Shown: positions 20,533 through 35,500, numbered from the stretch's first letter. The stretch: 64,000 nucleotides of DNA from Simmondsia chinensis (GCA_018398585.1 JAGTTD010000012.1:16811036-16875035); one strand, 5' to 3'. The notes: a model not told the origin generated them from the letters alone. Numbers and translations are program-made.

Positions 20533-23500
20533 GTATTTGATGCGTCCTGTCTAGCTTAACTGTTGAGGAGGTGATTTGTCTATTTGGCTAGTATGATCTG
20601 GCTTGAGCTTCCCAGATTCCATACCTGCCATTCCAATTCCTTTCCTTCATTCTTTCTTGATTTGCTTTCTTTTTCCTTTTTTTTTCCTCGTCCTTCCTCT
20701 CATCTATTTCATGCATATGCATTCTGTGTTTGTCTATTTTTGGTGATATGTGCTTTCACGACTTTGGCAGACTATGTTAAGAATGCATATTTAATGGACA
20801 ATGTATCTCGAGTTTCTCTTTGTAACTATAGTAAGAGTAAATGAGCTTTAGAAATGAAAAGCGACTTTTTGCTTTTATGTTTTAGTTTCACCCGTTTAGA
20901 TGAAGTCGATTTCATTCGTGAAATTCTTCTTGCCGTGCTTCTTTCTCAGCTTTGCTATTTCTTCTTGGTGGCTATGGCTCTTTGTTGATTGTATACCACT
21001 AGACAACAACAAGAACAACCCAGTGCCTTAGTGAGGCGAGGATCTGGGAAGGGTAAGACGTATGTAGCTTTACCCCTACAGGGTGCTACGTTATAGATAT
21101 GTTATTTCTGAAAGGCCCCTAACCCTAAAAGAAAAGAAGTAACAATATTTTATAAAATCTAAGTCAAGTAAAGTAATAACAAACATGAAAGCAACAATAA
21201 AGCAACCACAAGACCAGACAATCAAGCTTAACTAGCATCAGTGTGCTCCTCTCACCTAAGAGCTATGTCGACCACATGTATTTCTAACTGTCACTCAGCT
21301 CTATGGAGATCTCTTTAGTAAGGTTTAGGAGGATGAGGTCAAGTCTAATCTTCTCCATCCAATTTTTCTTTGGCTTGGCACTTGTTTGTACACCACAAGA
21401 CGTCCAGTGAAATGTTGGAGGGGTGCTTCTTGCATTATTCAACTAAAGAAGTCTTAGACAACCACATGTTCGTCTGAATCCTCTGCATCTTGTTTGAGCT
21501 TTTTGTTGCGTTTATTGGGGGAAGCTATACAACACCATGTCCACTTATATCTTCATATTCACACCCATTCCCAAAAATAATTCAATTTTCATAAGGCCTT
21601 CTTCAACCCTTCTATCATGCTAAACGGTATAGACGGCTTCTCTTATTGAGGTGCATATTGATCCATATCAGCAACTCCTGGCTAGTTTAGATTTCTGTCT
21701 TTTTTTTTTTTTTTTTTTTTGTACATTGTCAAGCTATGTTTAAAAAAAAGTATGTTTGGAGGTAGTCCCTGTTTTTTGTTCTTCAACTGAAAATTGTTGC
21801 ACAAGTGAATTCCTTGCCTCACTACAGCCCCAATCTACATTAGCATGCAATCAGAACCCAACTATTGTGCATAGTAATTTTGATGCGATGTTCAGTTGTC
21901 TGATTTGACCTTATCTACTCAAAAGTTCTAAGAGATATTTTGCTGAAAATGTTCAGAGCTTTTTTTTTGTTCGAACTTTCAAATACTATTTAAATCTAAA
22001 AGCATTGGGAAAGTTTGATGTTTGACTTTGTTGAACGCATATATATTTTTAACAACGAACATCAACAGATAATTTTCTTTGCATTGGTTACATGTGAAAT
22101 GAAATAAATCAGAAGTTGTCTTCAATTGTGAGATCTTGCAAACTTTAAGGGAATGGTAAGTATGTGTCGAAAAACAAAACAGGTATAGTGAACAAGGTCT
22201 TATTTAGTTGCATGACGGCCATACTTTATATTTCTGCGAATGAGATGTAATTGTGGCACAACATGGATATACACAATAATATCCCCTTGGTGTACAGACT
22301 CAAAATATATGCACCGTTGTAGTATAAATGTATTGTAGTGTCACTATACATACCTCATTGAAACATTTCACTACAGCACGGAAATTCTACTTCTTTTCCC
22401 TTGGTGATATGACTATGTACTGGAAGCATAGTGATACATGCAATTATGGACGTAACAAACATCTGAACTATAGTTTATGGGTTGATGATGAGTGATAAGG
22501 ATGATCTTGGAAGACCTTATTCTCTTGGGGAGGGAGAGTCGTTTGCAAGTGATAGCGTTAAAGGGAAAAAAGGTTGGTGATATATCATCTGAAACTATGT
22601 TGTATGTAGAGCTTTGGAGGAATACTGGAATCACCTAAAGCTTGTTGCAGCCGCTGGCTTAAACTGTTGTTCTGGTTATTGGCTGATGAGCGTTAGACTA
22701 CATCAAACTGCAATGATAATATGGATACAGGGTAATCTGCTCTTGTGGCTTGTCAATGAATTATACAGATACCTTTGCAGTATCGACTGAACACAGCGTT
22801 ATAGCTTTGTTTACGCATGCTTGAGGCTGATTCCTGTTTTTTTTCCCCTTACGTGTTGGTGAACCTAAAGAAGTTTTTCACCATGATCAATCAAACAAAG
22901 GACAAATTTGATAATAGGGACATGACGAGGCTTTAAGGTTGTGTATGCTTCTAGGATCATATTTGTTGTTAGCTATGTCTGAGGGTTTTTGAGATAGACG
23001 CACAACTCATTTTTAAAGACACATCTATTTTTCAATCCGGAAATGCAAAGTGTCAGTTTTTCCATTCAATGTACTTGTTATTTACAGCTGCTGTTGAGAT
23101 AGAGTTATAATTTGTGATGGTTTTCTTTTTTTCTTTACTGACTTTACTTATTTTACCTCCTTAGTGGAGTGGCATTTTGTTTATTTGCAAGAAAGTCATT
23201 TTTCTCGGCCCACAATGGTCTCCATCGATGTTGTTATTGAGTGTGTACGCTGGTGTATTTCAAGAAATGAAAATTCTTTGTCTTGTATAAATTCCAATCA
23301 GTAAATTGATCGCATTTTGTATTGCTCTCCTTGAATTTGTTTTGATGATGAGACGTCTTTTTGATGATTGGCAAGTCAAGATGGCTATGACATCTTTTGC
23401 AGTAATGTTTAATTAGCTATGCTTTTGGCATGAAAGTTCCGTATTGCATACTTTTTGGTGCTCGCTTGGCTTACTGCTAAATTTGCTCTCTCAGAACCTC

Positions 23501-26500
23501 CGATCTTGGTACCAGCTTCCAGATGGGAAGTGGGAACTTGGAAAGATTCTGTCACCATCAGGGACAGACAATTTGATATCCCTTCCTGATGGAAAGGTAA
23601 TTGATCTACTATTAAGTAAAGTATTTATGTAATATGCTTCTGTTGGGTCGATCGATTTTTTCCATCTCTTGATTCTAGGTAATGAAGGTACAAGCTGATT
23701 GTTTATCACCAGCAAACCCTGATATCCTTGATGGAGTGGACGATCTCATGCAACTTAGTTATCTAAATGAGCCATCTGTTCTCTACAATCTGCAATATAG
23801 ATATGACAGGGATATGATTTATGTAAGTGCTTCTTATGATGCCTAAAATTTATGAAGAAATGTTCCTATGTTGTGCCTTCTTGTGGTTGCCGGTTACTTA
23901 TTATTATTATTATTATTTTTTGGATTTTAGACTAAAGCAGGCCCAGTATTGGTTGCTATAAATCCTTTCAAGAAAGTTCCTTTATATGGAAATGATTATA
24001 TTGAGTCATACAAGCGTAAATCCATTGAGAGTCCACATGTATATGCTATTGCAGATATGGCTCTCCAGGAAATGAGACGAGGTGATTTAGAATTTTTCTG
24101 GAAAATATATATTTATTTGGTTTCCCTACTGTGTTGGACAAATGATATATTCATCAAAATACTTTTGCTCACTTTGTTTCCCATTTGTTTTTACAGATGA
24201 AGTGAACCAGTCGATTATAATAAGGTTGGTGAATTGTTGCCTTCTCCAACTTATTTGTTTTCAGCCAGTGTTATTCTTGCTCTAATGACACCGGAAACAT
24301 AGTTTGAGTTTTGGCTTGTCTTATGTCCATTCTGAAGTAGCATATCTTTATGCATAATTATGCATGTCTTTTAGTTTTCTGAGAAGAACTTGTAACTGTC
24401 ATTTAGACCTCCATTTGTAACCAAACTGACATCCCTTTGTCAGGCTACATGAAAAGTTGCTGATGTTTAGCAGTTCTCTGGGGCATTCATAACAGAGCAC
24501 AGCTCAGTTGTCTATTTGCTCTTTTTGCAGATCGTGAGAGTTTATGTAATCATGGGCATTCCTAGTTTAATAATTCCAATATATAATCATGGATAATTTT
24601 GATGAGCAGACTTGAGTGTCTAAAGAGTTGTTTAGTGCAATATAGTCATGGGTAACTTTGATGTTTAGTCTACAATCTAAGGAATTGGTTAGGACCAAGA
24701 CCTTGCTCTTCATGTTTATCCGTGGCTTGTGGACATCATAAGTCATAACATGAACTTTGCTTTTATAAACATGCAACAAGATGAAGATTTAGAATAATTA
24801 AATAAGACATTATAAGGACAGCTCTGTGGTCATGGAATTAAATCCTGGCTGATTGTTGCGTAGCAATCGTGGATGCTGTGTCATGTAAGCAGGTATTGCA
24901 GACACTATGTAACTGGTTGAAGTGATCTCTTTGGATTTTTAAGAAATCTAAGTTGCTTTGAGCCATATGCTTGAAAAATTCTCTCTGATCATTACCTTTT
25001 AAAAACTTTTTATATTATATATAAATGTGTTTAATAAATAAAATACAAAATGGAAAGTATTTTATTGACTGATCATGTAACTATTAGCTCAAAATCTATG
25101 ACAAAGTGGCCATAACGTGAAGGCCTGTATTTGGTTTCATGCTTGTGGTTGATGATGTGGTGTGTCTTCACTTTGTATCCAGTGGTGAAAGTGGAGCAGG
25201 GAAAACAGAAACTGCCAAGATAGCGATGCAATATTTGGCTGCTCTTGGAGGTGGTAGTGGCATTGAATATGAGATTCTGAAAACTAATCCAATTTTGGAA
25301 GCTTTTGGTAATGCAAAAACATCAAGAAATGACAACTCAAGTCGCTTCGTAAGTGCTCTTTTTTTTTTTTTTCATTTGAATACCTTGTTTTCCATCCGGG
25401 GAATCATATAAGATACATTGCACTGTATGTAGGGAAAGCTGATTGAAATTCACTTCAGTGAAACTGGAAAAATATCTGGTGCCAAGATTCAAACTTGTAA
25501 GATCAAATGACATCTTATGATTTTGCTGTAAATTATTATATGCATTCAGTTTATATATGGTAATCTTATGCTGACCAAACTGGACATGCACCCTTTTCTT
25601 TTACATGGAATGGCTATGCTGGCAGTCTTACTTGAAAAGGTTGGTTTATCATCTTCCTGTTCTCGTGGTGTTCCTTTGGTTTTCATCTTTTTGATATGCC
25701 GCTCGTTACTGATCTCATATAATTTTTGAACAGTCAAGAGTGGTCCAATGTGCACAGGGTGAACGGTCATACCATATATTTTATCAGCTCTGTGCTGGAG
25801 CTCCACCCGCTCTTAGAGGTATTTTTTGCCCATCTTTTTTGTAGTGAGATTTTTGTTGAGCTATTCTATTGTTTTCTAAATATTGTTAGCTAGCTGTTAT
25901 GTTAGGTAAGCCCTTATTTGAATCACGGTAATGACTTGAGCATAGCCAGTGGAAGAGTGGTAACTTCAGCATAGGAACTAGATGAATAATATCCACTGGC
26001 CATGAGACACTCTGGAAAATACTAGTGTTTCAATCTAGTACTGCTTCTGGAAAATGTTGAACCATATTTTCTGTAGTGCCATCTAAACAATATTTGGTTG
26101 ACGTGTATGTTTCCTGATGTTAAGAGAGGAAGAAAAAGCTGTTATTCCTGATACTGCCTCCGAATTGTTTACACATTGCCTATGATGCTTAATTGAGTTT
26201 GTTTGTTGGATTAGCACTTAGTTTTCATTATCCTTCTTCTGTTTCCGATGGTTGCTTGTGTTGTGGTACTGAATTTTGGTATTTCTTTAAAACGTAGAGA
26301 AACTGAATTTAAAAGGTGTGGAGGATTACAAATACTTGAGGCAGAGCAGCTGCTTTTCCATTAATGGTGTTGATGATGCTGAACAATATCGCAATGTCAT
26401 GGTATTTCCTTTGTCCTTTGTTAAAAGAAAGAAACTTTGCAGGGCATTTTTCAAGATTTTGGTTTCCCACCTCTCCAATTCAACATGCTGGTTTTGGATT

Positions 26501-29500
26501 CATGAAATAAATAATTGCTGTTTATTTTTGTAGGAAGCTCTGGACATTGTTCATGTTAGCAAAGATGGACAACAAAGCGCCTTAGCAATGCTTGCTGCAG
26601 TTTTATGGTTAGGGAACTTGTCATTTGCTGTCATTGATAATGAAAACCATGTAGAGCCAGTAGAGGATGAAGGTAGGAAATTACTTTCAATGTTATATTT
26701 CAGATATCTTGCTCCTTTAGACAGTTGCTTTATTTGGATATGCTATGCATTGGTGTGGTGTCAGAGTAGACTAAATTCAGGGTGAAATGAATTCAACCCA
26801 ACTTCTTGCAATTGGTTTTGTACTATGTTTTATCTGTCATTTCTTTTTCTTTTTAGTTCCTCTTTTTAAAAGGTATTCGGCATTAGGAGTGGGGGGATTC
26901 GAACCTATGACCTCTAGTCCTAAAGCATTCACCTTGGTACTGTTCTAGCACTAGATCAATGTCTTGTTGGTTTCATTTGGTTCTATGCATTTCCAATTGG
27001 ATACTCTTAACAGAGATCAAGGATAAAGAATCAAGATTTAGATCTATGATATTATTGAGAATTTGAGTTGTTGTCAAGTCTTATCTTTTAGGATATTAAG
27101 ATATACTTTTGTTTGATCGGAAAAAGAAATATATTAAGAGATCAAGAATGTACAAAGAGTTAGAGACAAGATATCTTCAAAATTAAGATATATTAACATA
27201 TATTATTGGCTAGGATTACTTTAGGATTAGCGTTTGACCTTTATTAACTTTAATATTATCAAATTAGAAGTTTACTATGATTTGTTTAGGAGTTTATCCC
27301 TAGTTTCTTGACTATGAATACTAATTTAGTTAGAGCCTAAAGGAAGATCATTGGACAATTTCAATAAAATCTACTTTTTATGTTTTAAACATAAAGCTGC
27401 TTAGAGCTAAGTACATGGATATTTAGTTGGTTGAGGACATGGTTGTTCAACTGTCCTTCGAGGCACAGGATTTTCTGGAACCCCTTGATTACGCACTAGG
27501 ATGTTTAATCTCAATTAAATTCGTATCGGAGCAAATTGTGATCCACCATTCTGTTGCCACCACCGCCATCATCATCGTTTATTATCAACACCGCCTACCA
27601 CCATAATCTTTTTCTAAAAAATTCCACTTTCATACATGTGGAACCTTTCTTTTCCGTCAAAAAAGAACGATCCACCCCAGAAGCTCGTTGAAGCCCTAGC
27701 CTTGGCACAACCACCGTTCCCTCAGCGACCGTTGTCGACAAGCCGAGCCCACCGCCAGCCTAAACCCTAGTGAGACCTGCACCCAAACTCACAAATCTAC
27801 CTATTGAACCCATAGTTTAAAAATTGACCCTCAAACGCACAAGAACCTTCGCCATAGCTCTAGCCCAAACCTCTGCAAGCTACCATCCCCAAACCCTGAG
27901 CTGACCCTAGTTGACTGCTCGAACCCGCCGCTGGCCTAAGCCCACGTTATAGCCATAGCTGAAACACCCACAAACCTCTCCAAATACCCTTATCTTTGTC
28001 AACCCATAGTCAAAACCCTAACTCCCAAGTCGCTGTTATTGTTCGCATCGGCCTTTGCTCGATGCTGCTGCCATTGTCACTCTCCGCCTCTACTAACTTT
28101 GTTGTGACCTATGCTCAAGGCTGCCATTGTTGACCCTCATTGTCTCCCTTTGCCGTTAATGGTGGTCGTGCTCCTAGCAAGTACACAGCCTAATTTGGGT
28201 TATGTTGGGTTCAGAGGTTGCTCTTCATGGCTTTTGTGGATTTTACTGCTCATTCAAAATAAAAAGGGGGTTTTTTAGTTGAGTTAGTAGAAAGAATGAT
28301 AAATAGGCCCGAGAGATATCTTGAGACTAGGGATGGCAATGGGGCGGGTAAAACCCGTTACCCGCGGGTATCCGCCCCGTTTGGGGCGCGTAAGGGTATA
28401 GATGAGGCAGGTAACGGGTACGAGTAGGGTACACATGTCAATACCCGTCACAGGTATGGGGCGGGTACGGGTTTTGGCTTATACCCGCCCCGCCTCGCCC
28501 CATACCCACATGTACCCGCACCGTCCCACCTCGTACCTGCATATACCCTCCTCATAATCACATATTGGAGTTACCCATTGTGTTATTTTAAATAAAATAT
28601 TTCTTATGCAATTTATAAGTATGAATTCATTGTTATTATTGAAGGGAAGAAGAAAAGAATTTATGGGTAATAAATTGGACATGGATAGGTAACAAGGCGG
28701 GTACGAAGCGGGTAAGGGCGATAGGGGCGGGCAGGGGTGGGTAATGGGTACCCGTGGGTAATGGGTACCCGTGGGTACGGGTATGGGTTTGTACGCGCCG
28801 GGGTACCCACTTCATACCCGTGGCGAGTAATGAGGCGGGTAAGGGTATAGGATTTGGGTGGCGGGTACGGGTATGGAGGAGGCGCCCCCCGTACCTACCC
28901 CGCCCCATCCCATTGCCATCCCTACTTGAGACCAACAAAAATCGACTTCTCACTGGACCTCTAAATTCTAATAATGAGCACATTTTGTTGATACAAACAC
29001 TTCTCACCAGAGTGGAACTGTCATCTTCAATTAATGAGTGATTCGCTTTCTCCGTTAATGAGAGCATTAGTGACTGATCAACTATTAAAACGTCCAAATC
29101 TTGGTATAAAAGTTTCAGCCGTTGCCTGCATCAATTAAGTTATAAGGATTGCAACTCTAGATGCACCTTATGATGATGGTCAAATGAAAGAGATATTTCA
29201 TTTGATCATATCATTTCTTGAGAAGTTTTTTGACATGTCTAATAGATCCCACAACAAGAGAATCATGACTCTTGAAGTTATGATACTCTCTAGATCTTGT
29301 TTAGTGACATTAGATCGTAAATGTGACGCTTTGATTCTTGAGATGTTGCAGCACTTCTCCTAATTAATAAGTTATTTTCACAATGACATTGTACTTTCTT
29401 TCATGGAGATGGTTAGGATATTAATCTTACGTAAAAGCAATAAAGTGTCACATGAGTAGTTGCTATGCATATTCCAAGTTATTAAGAAAGGAAATAAAGA

Positions 29501-32500
29501 ATTCTTGTCTATTACTTAAAGGTTTGCAAAGAGGGTAATTAAAACAATCACCAAACAAGTCAAGCCACTATTTGGTGAAATTTCATGGAATTTCATTGGA
29601 TGATTATAGTAAGGTTGTTTTTGATCTATATCCAGTGGTGTCTACTTCACTTGAACTCTTAGAAGGGTAAGATGTTGAAGAAGTTTCGTGTGATCGTAAG
29701 GAACTAGCCAATGCAAATGATGAGTCTAAGCAACGAATTCTTCAAGAGGAACATAAGATATTGCGACCAATGGTGGAAGATGACATCAATGAGATAGCTC
29801 GAGCCAGACATGAGATGATTGTGAATGAGGTTGAGCACATTGACTTCATTATTCCTGCAAAATTTTGACACTTATTTTGATCGAGAGACTTATTCCCTTA
29901 TCATTATGTTATATCAATGGGAGAAGATTGTGATTGGTCGATTCGTTTTCTTGTGTCTTGCCTTGAAACCACTCTTTGGGTACTTTTTTCAAATCATCTT
30001 ACCCCATGATCAAACTCAAGGTGGACCTTTGGTTTTTTTTTTTTTTTTTTGGGAAAAAGAAATAATATTGAGAGAGAAAAATTTACAAATGGTTAAGGAC
30101 AAGCAGCAGCAACAACAACAAAAACTAGAAACCCCGTGCTTGGAAGGCTTTCGCCAAGGTAGGGTCTGGGGAGGGTGAAATTTATGCATCCTTACCCCTA
30201 TTGGGTGCTATGTTGAAGGGAGGCTGTTTTCGGAGGGGCCCCAACCCTAAAAAAGCAAAAACTAGAACAATATTTATATAATCGCGTCAAAGTCAAGTCA
30301 AATAAAGCAGTAACAAACATGCAAGCAACAATAAAACGACAACAATAGCGAACATGGAAGCCTAGGGGCAATGAACTGGCGTTGCAGTGCTACTCTTTCC
30401 TGACAATTATGTCGGCCACATTTATTTTTGACCGCCACTTAGCTCTTTTTAAGGCCATCTCCTCATTAAGGTTTAAGTGGGTAAGGTCATGTCTAATCGT
30501 CTCTATCCAACTTTTCTTTGGCCTGCCTCTACCTCTCCTCCTGTGTGTAATATGAAGTTATTCATATTTCCTAACAGGAACAGTAGTCGGTCTCCTCCTA
30601 ACATGCCCAAACCACTGCAGGCGTTGCTCCCTCAACTTGTTCTCAATTGGAGCCATGCCTAATTTGCTTCTTGAACATCATTTCTAATCATGTTCTTCTT
30701 AGCATGTCCATACATCCATAGCAACATCCTCATCTCCACCACCTTCAACTTTTGTGTATGGTTTCGTTTAACTGGCAAAATTCAGCATCGTATGATGTAG
30801 TCGGTCTCATTACCGTCTTATAGTATTTTCCCATATACTTGAGAGGAACTTTTTGTCACATAGTATTGCTAAAGCCATCTTCCACTTATGCCTTCCCACT
30901 TTAATTTGGTTGTTGACATCCTCGTCAACTTCGCCGTCTTGCTGCATCATGTAGCCCAAATATATGGAACATGCCTTTTTCGGTATGCATTCTGGTCCAC
31001 TCGCCACGTCCTCTATGCTTGGGTTGGTTATGGTACAAAATTTAAATTTCATATACTCGGTTTTGATCTACTGAGCCGTAAGCCTTACGGTTCCAAGGCA
31101 CTTTTCCAAAGTTCTAGCTTCTCATTCACCCCTTGTCTTGACTTGCTCATCAGGACTATATCTTTTGCAAATAGCATACACCACACTAGGGCACCGCCCC
31201 TTGAATGTGCCTAGTGAGCTCGTCATAACCAGGATAAACAGGAAAGGGTTCAACGCTGATCCTTGATGCAATCCACTGTAATTGGGAAAGCATAGGTCTC
31301 CCTTTCTACTGTACGCACATTGCTAAGGACAAGATTTCCTCAAAATTACAAAAATGAAACAATAAATGTCCTGGTGGTAATAATATAAAACCCTCCAATC
31401 CCTCTAGGAATCAACTCAGGCTTTATTAGTAATGCCCCAAAAGCTCTTTATCTAAAGAGCTCTGAAAGTGATCACCTCTTCCCATAAAAAATAACTTGCA
31501 TATTTTAATTTTTTAAAATCCTAGCACTCCTTTCAAGCCAAATACAATTGAGGATTGCGATGTTGGTTGTGGAGAACAACATATAAAATGTCTTTTCTTT
31601 TTCCTATGCCATAAAACTTCATTAAAAGGATACCCTTAATCGATCTTGGGCTAACCCACTTTTGTTAAAATAACCCATTTTTGTTAAAAGTTGACAACAA
31701 CTTGCACCATAAATCCCAAGCCATAACATAATGTAAAATAAATGGTTATATGCGTCTCCCCACTCTGAAAGCACATAAAATAAAATCCATGGAGACAATG
31801 GTGTAAAAGGTCTTCGTTTCTACAAGCAATTTTGAGTATTAATCTTGTTAAGAACTAAAGTCCATGTAAAGACCTTGATTCTAAAAGGTACCCTAGCTTT
31901 CCAAATGTAAGAACATAAGGGGAAAGCTAGAAAAAGGATTACGCGAAGTATGACGTTGAAAAAATATTAGTAGTAAACGTGCCAGACTCGTCCAGCACCC
32001 AACCCCTTTTATCAAACAATGCAGACAAGCGTACTTGATCTAGAATATGGCTTAACTGTTTGAATTCATGTAGTTCCTTTATAGTAAAATCCTTGCCAAG
32101 ATGCATGTTCTAAGAAAGTGAACCACCCAGCTGCGATGTAAAGAAAATAACCGGGCCATCATGTATAATTGATAATCTATATAAAAGTGGAAATTGATGA
32201 GCAAAAACTATGTCTTCAATCCAATTGGCTTTCAGAATCGAATACGGTCACTCAATCCAATCATGTGGCAAATATGGGGAGGGAAAGAGGGTAAAGCTGT
32301 GAGATATATTTTCGAGGAGAGGAACAATTCATCGCATTCACCAACTCTACATCCCATTCATTCTCTTGGATATGCTTATTCTTAATCACCTTGTGCTAAA
32401 CGAAGTTAGGTCCCCTAGGGAATCGCCACAACCATTTACCTGGAAGGGATATGTTCTTGGACACCAAATTACCAACACCTAGCCCTCCTAGCTGTGTTGC

Positions 32501-35500
32501 CTATAGACTCTATCTCAACTGACCAATTGATCTCGACGGTTCTGTTCTACCCTTGACCAAAGAAAATCTCTCATAATTTGCTCAATATGCTTCACAACTA
32601 GCACATGAATTCTAAAGAGAGACATGTAATATATGGGAATACTATTGAGACATGATTGGACTATGAGTAAGATGTCTCCTTAAAGAAAAGAAAACACGTT
32701 TACATCACATCCAACCTTCTTGCAACTTTCCTAATTGCAGGGTTCTAAAAGTTAGAAGACCTAGGATTACCGCCAAGGGAACCTCGATGACGTAAGCTAA
32801 AAATGATGTACCAGACAACCAGATAAGGAAGAGTACACAATTTAGGTCGAGGTAGCTAAATTATGGATGGTAGACTTTGACAAGTTAATTTTAAGATATG
32901 AGAATTGTTCAAACAACTGGATGATTGTCAAAACAACCTTAAAACCCACTAAAATTATCCTCCAAGAAAATAATGTGTTATAAACCGAGAATCCGAGGCA
33001 TGGGTTTAAGATGGCTGAAGTAGAGGGAAAGGCTGTTAGCTGTTGAAATTCAGTTTCTGACCTGTCAAATGCTGCTGTTGCATGTGTGCTGCTGTTACTT
33101 CTATATTGTTGCTGTTATTTTTCTGTTTTTGGCGCCAATAATAGGATTTAAATGTTAGTTAGCTTAAATTCTAGACGCTTCTAAGTTGGTTAGTGGAATA
33201 AGTCTAGGTTCATGTATTAGATTGCTATAAATAAGTGAAGAAGTGTAATGATTCAGATCATTGAAGAAATATCAAACACAAATCTCAATTTGAGATTAAT
33301 TCTCTCTCTATTCTCTCATCCCCAATTCTCTATTTCTCATCTAATTTCCCTTCTTTCTCATCTCAAATTCTCAATCTATCCCTATTTTACTTAGTTTACG
33401 CTTGTGGTTCAATCCCGAGCGTAACAATTAGTATCAGAGCCTCGTTTGGCTTCCGATCAAGAAAAAAAAAATCACAGTGAAGATCAAGTGTGAAGACACG
33501 GCAGCATTGATCCAAGACCTGCAGAAAATTGGTCCAGATTTTGTACATTCAGATCATCAGCTCGAATACAATTTGCTCAAGATCAATCCAGACTTGATTC
33601 ATACATTGACCTTGAAAAAAATTTTCAGAAACCTTTCGATCACATCTGGAAGCTGAGCTGCTGTTAATTCGAGCCAAGGAAGTGAGTTCAGCATTGTTCA
33701 GGAGCAACTTCTGTGCTGAATTTTTAGCTCAGCTAATCCGATCATTGCAAGGTCACAACGATCGACTCTGATTGTAAAGATCAAGAAAGAGTGATGGCTG
33801 GTGGTGTGACAACCAGATCAGGTTCGGCCAAAGCAGCTGCCGGATCTACTTATGCGGATGTGGTTAGTGAAAATGTAGAGAAAGAGCCGCAAGCCGTGAC
33901 TCGAGATGTGTTGAATGCTGAGCTTAAGGCTGTGATGATTCAGCTCAAAATGGATCAGCAGGAGCGAGACCAGAGAGCTAAACAAGAGCAGCTGGAGAAC
34001 TTGCACAAGATGGAGGAACGATTGTATAAGTTGTTGCAAGATCAGAACCAAAAGTTGGATGAACGTTTGGGCTTGCAAATTCAGAGTTTGGAGGAGAAAA
34101 TGGGTGATCAATTCATTCAACATAAGCATCAGATTGAGGAGGCAATGGCTGAGCGAATGATTGAACAAGCAAAAGAGATTGATGGAAAGATTGATGCTCA
34201 TTTAAACCATCAATGGCAAAATTTTGAAGTAAGGTTTGTTGAAATCAACAAACAAGCAATCGATGTTCGAGTCAATGACCAATTGCAAGGAATTGAGGAA
34301 AGAGTGGATAGTTGTTTAGCTATGTTGCAAAATCAAGCACAAAAACAGAATGTCGTTGCAAATGGTGGAGGTTTGTTGCCTTTAAGTCAGATTTTGAGAG
34401 CCTCGAATTTGCCTCAAACAGAAACACCAAGTGTTGGAGTTCATCAACAAGTTGGACCTCAGGGAATTAGTGCAAGTACTGAACCTCAAATTCCTCTTCA
34501 AACAGATGATAACCGAACACAAAATCAGGTTGCAGATGCTGTTAACGTTGACAGTCCTCAAAAGCAAGCTACTGATCAGAGGCAAAACCGAGCTGAAAGC
34601 ATGAATTTTGGACAAAAAAATCACCCTCCAGATCCACCTAATCGACCTCCAGATCCTGCTGTATTGATCAGATCCAGGTCTGAAAATTCAGGACATTTTG
34701 ATACAATACACATGCAGCCGGTCGGTTCGAATGCTGGGCACTTTGTTCAGCCTGCATTCTCGGTTCAACAGCATCATCATGGGCAATATGCAGCTGACAT
34801 TGTTCCTAACCTCAGCAACGAAGTCACGTATGGCAGTAGAAAAAATGGATTTAGACAACCGAGAGTTCAACTCGAAAATTTTGATGGGAAGCATCCACAC
34901 TCATGGTTAAGACGTTGTGAACGTTATTTCCATTTTTATTCCATCCCGGATGAACAAAAGGTGGAACTAGCCGCGGTATACCTCCAAGGAGACCACGAAG
35001 TTTGGTTCTATAGTCTATTAAAGAGTAATTCCGCACTTACGTGGGCTGAGTTTACGGTCGAATTTTGTGAACGCTATGGTGATGACGACTTGAGTGATAT
35101 AGTTGATAATTTCAACAAGTTGACTCAAGTTACCACCGTGAAGGAGTATATGACAAAGTTTGAGAACCTCCGAGCTAGTATGATAACTGTTACCCCTCAA
35201 GCTCCGGAGTCCGTTTATGTCTCGAGCTTCATCAGTGGATTAAAACCTAAAATCAAGAATATGGTGAAGGCACTTGATCCTACCTCCTTGTCTCAAGCCT
35301 ATGCAAAGGCAAGGTTGTTTGAAGCTACGTTCCTACCGACCAATGAAGGGCCTAAACATTGGGATGAAGGTTCGCAACAACATCTAAGGGAGAGAGATGA
35401 AACCAAAATGCCTCGACCCTTAGACAAAAATGCTCTTCAGAAGAGGCCTCAAAGACTTTGCTTCAAGTGTCGTCAACCTTATGAGATAGGCCATAAATGC

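Noticed and set aside
28636..29097. Open frames on both strands through the GC-rich MITE
   Set aside because: The frames are open because GGGTACCCG-type repeats lack stops. They cross the MITE boundary and have no recognisable domain.
31214..31321. A separate host gene fragment on the minus strand
   Set aside because: It lies inside the target duplication of the RTE fragment and fits the upstream part of the RTE reverse transcriptase.
33818..34201. Minus-strand 127-codon frame rich in Leu
   Set aside because: It is the antisense shadow of the coiled-coil part of the intact gag ORF.
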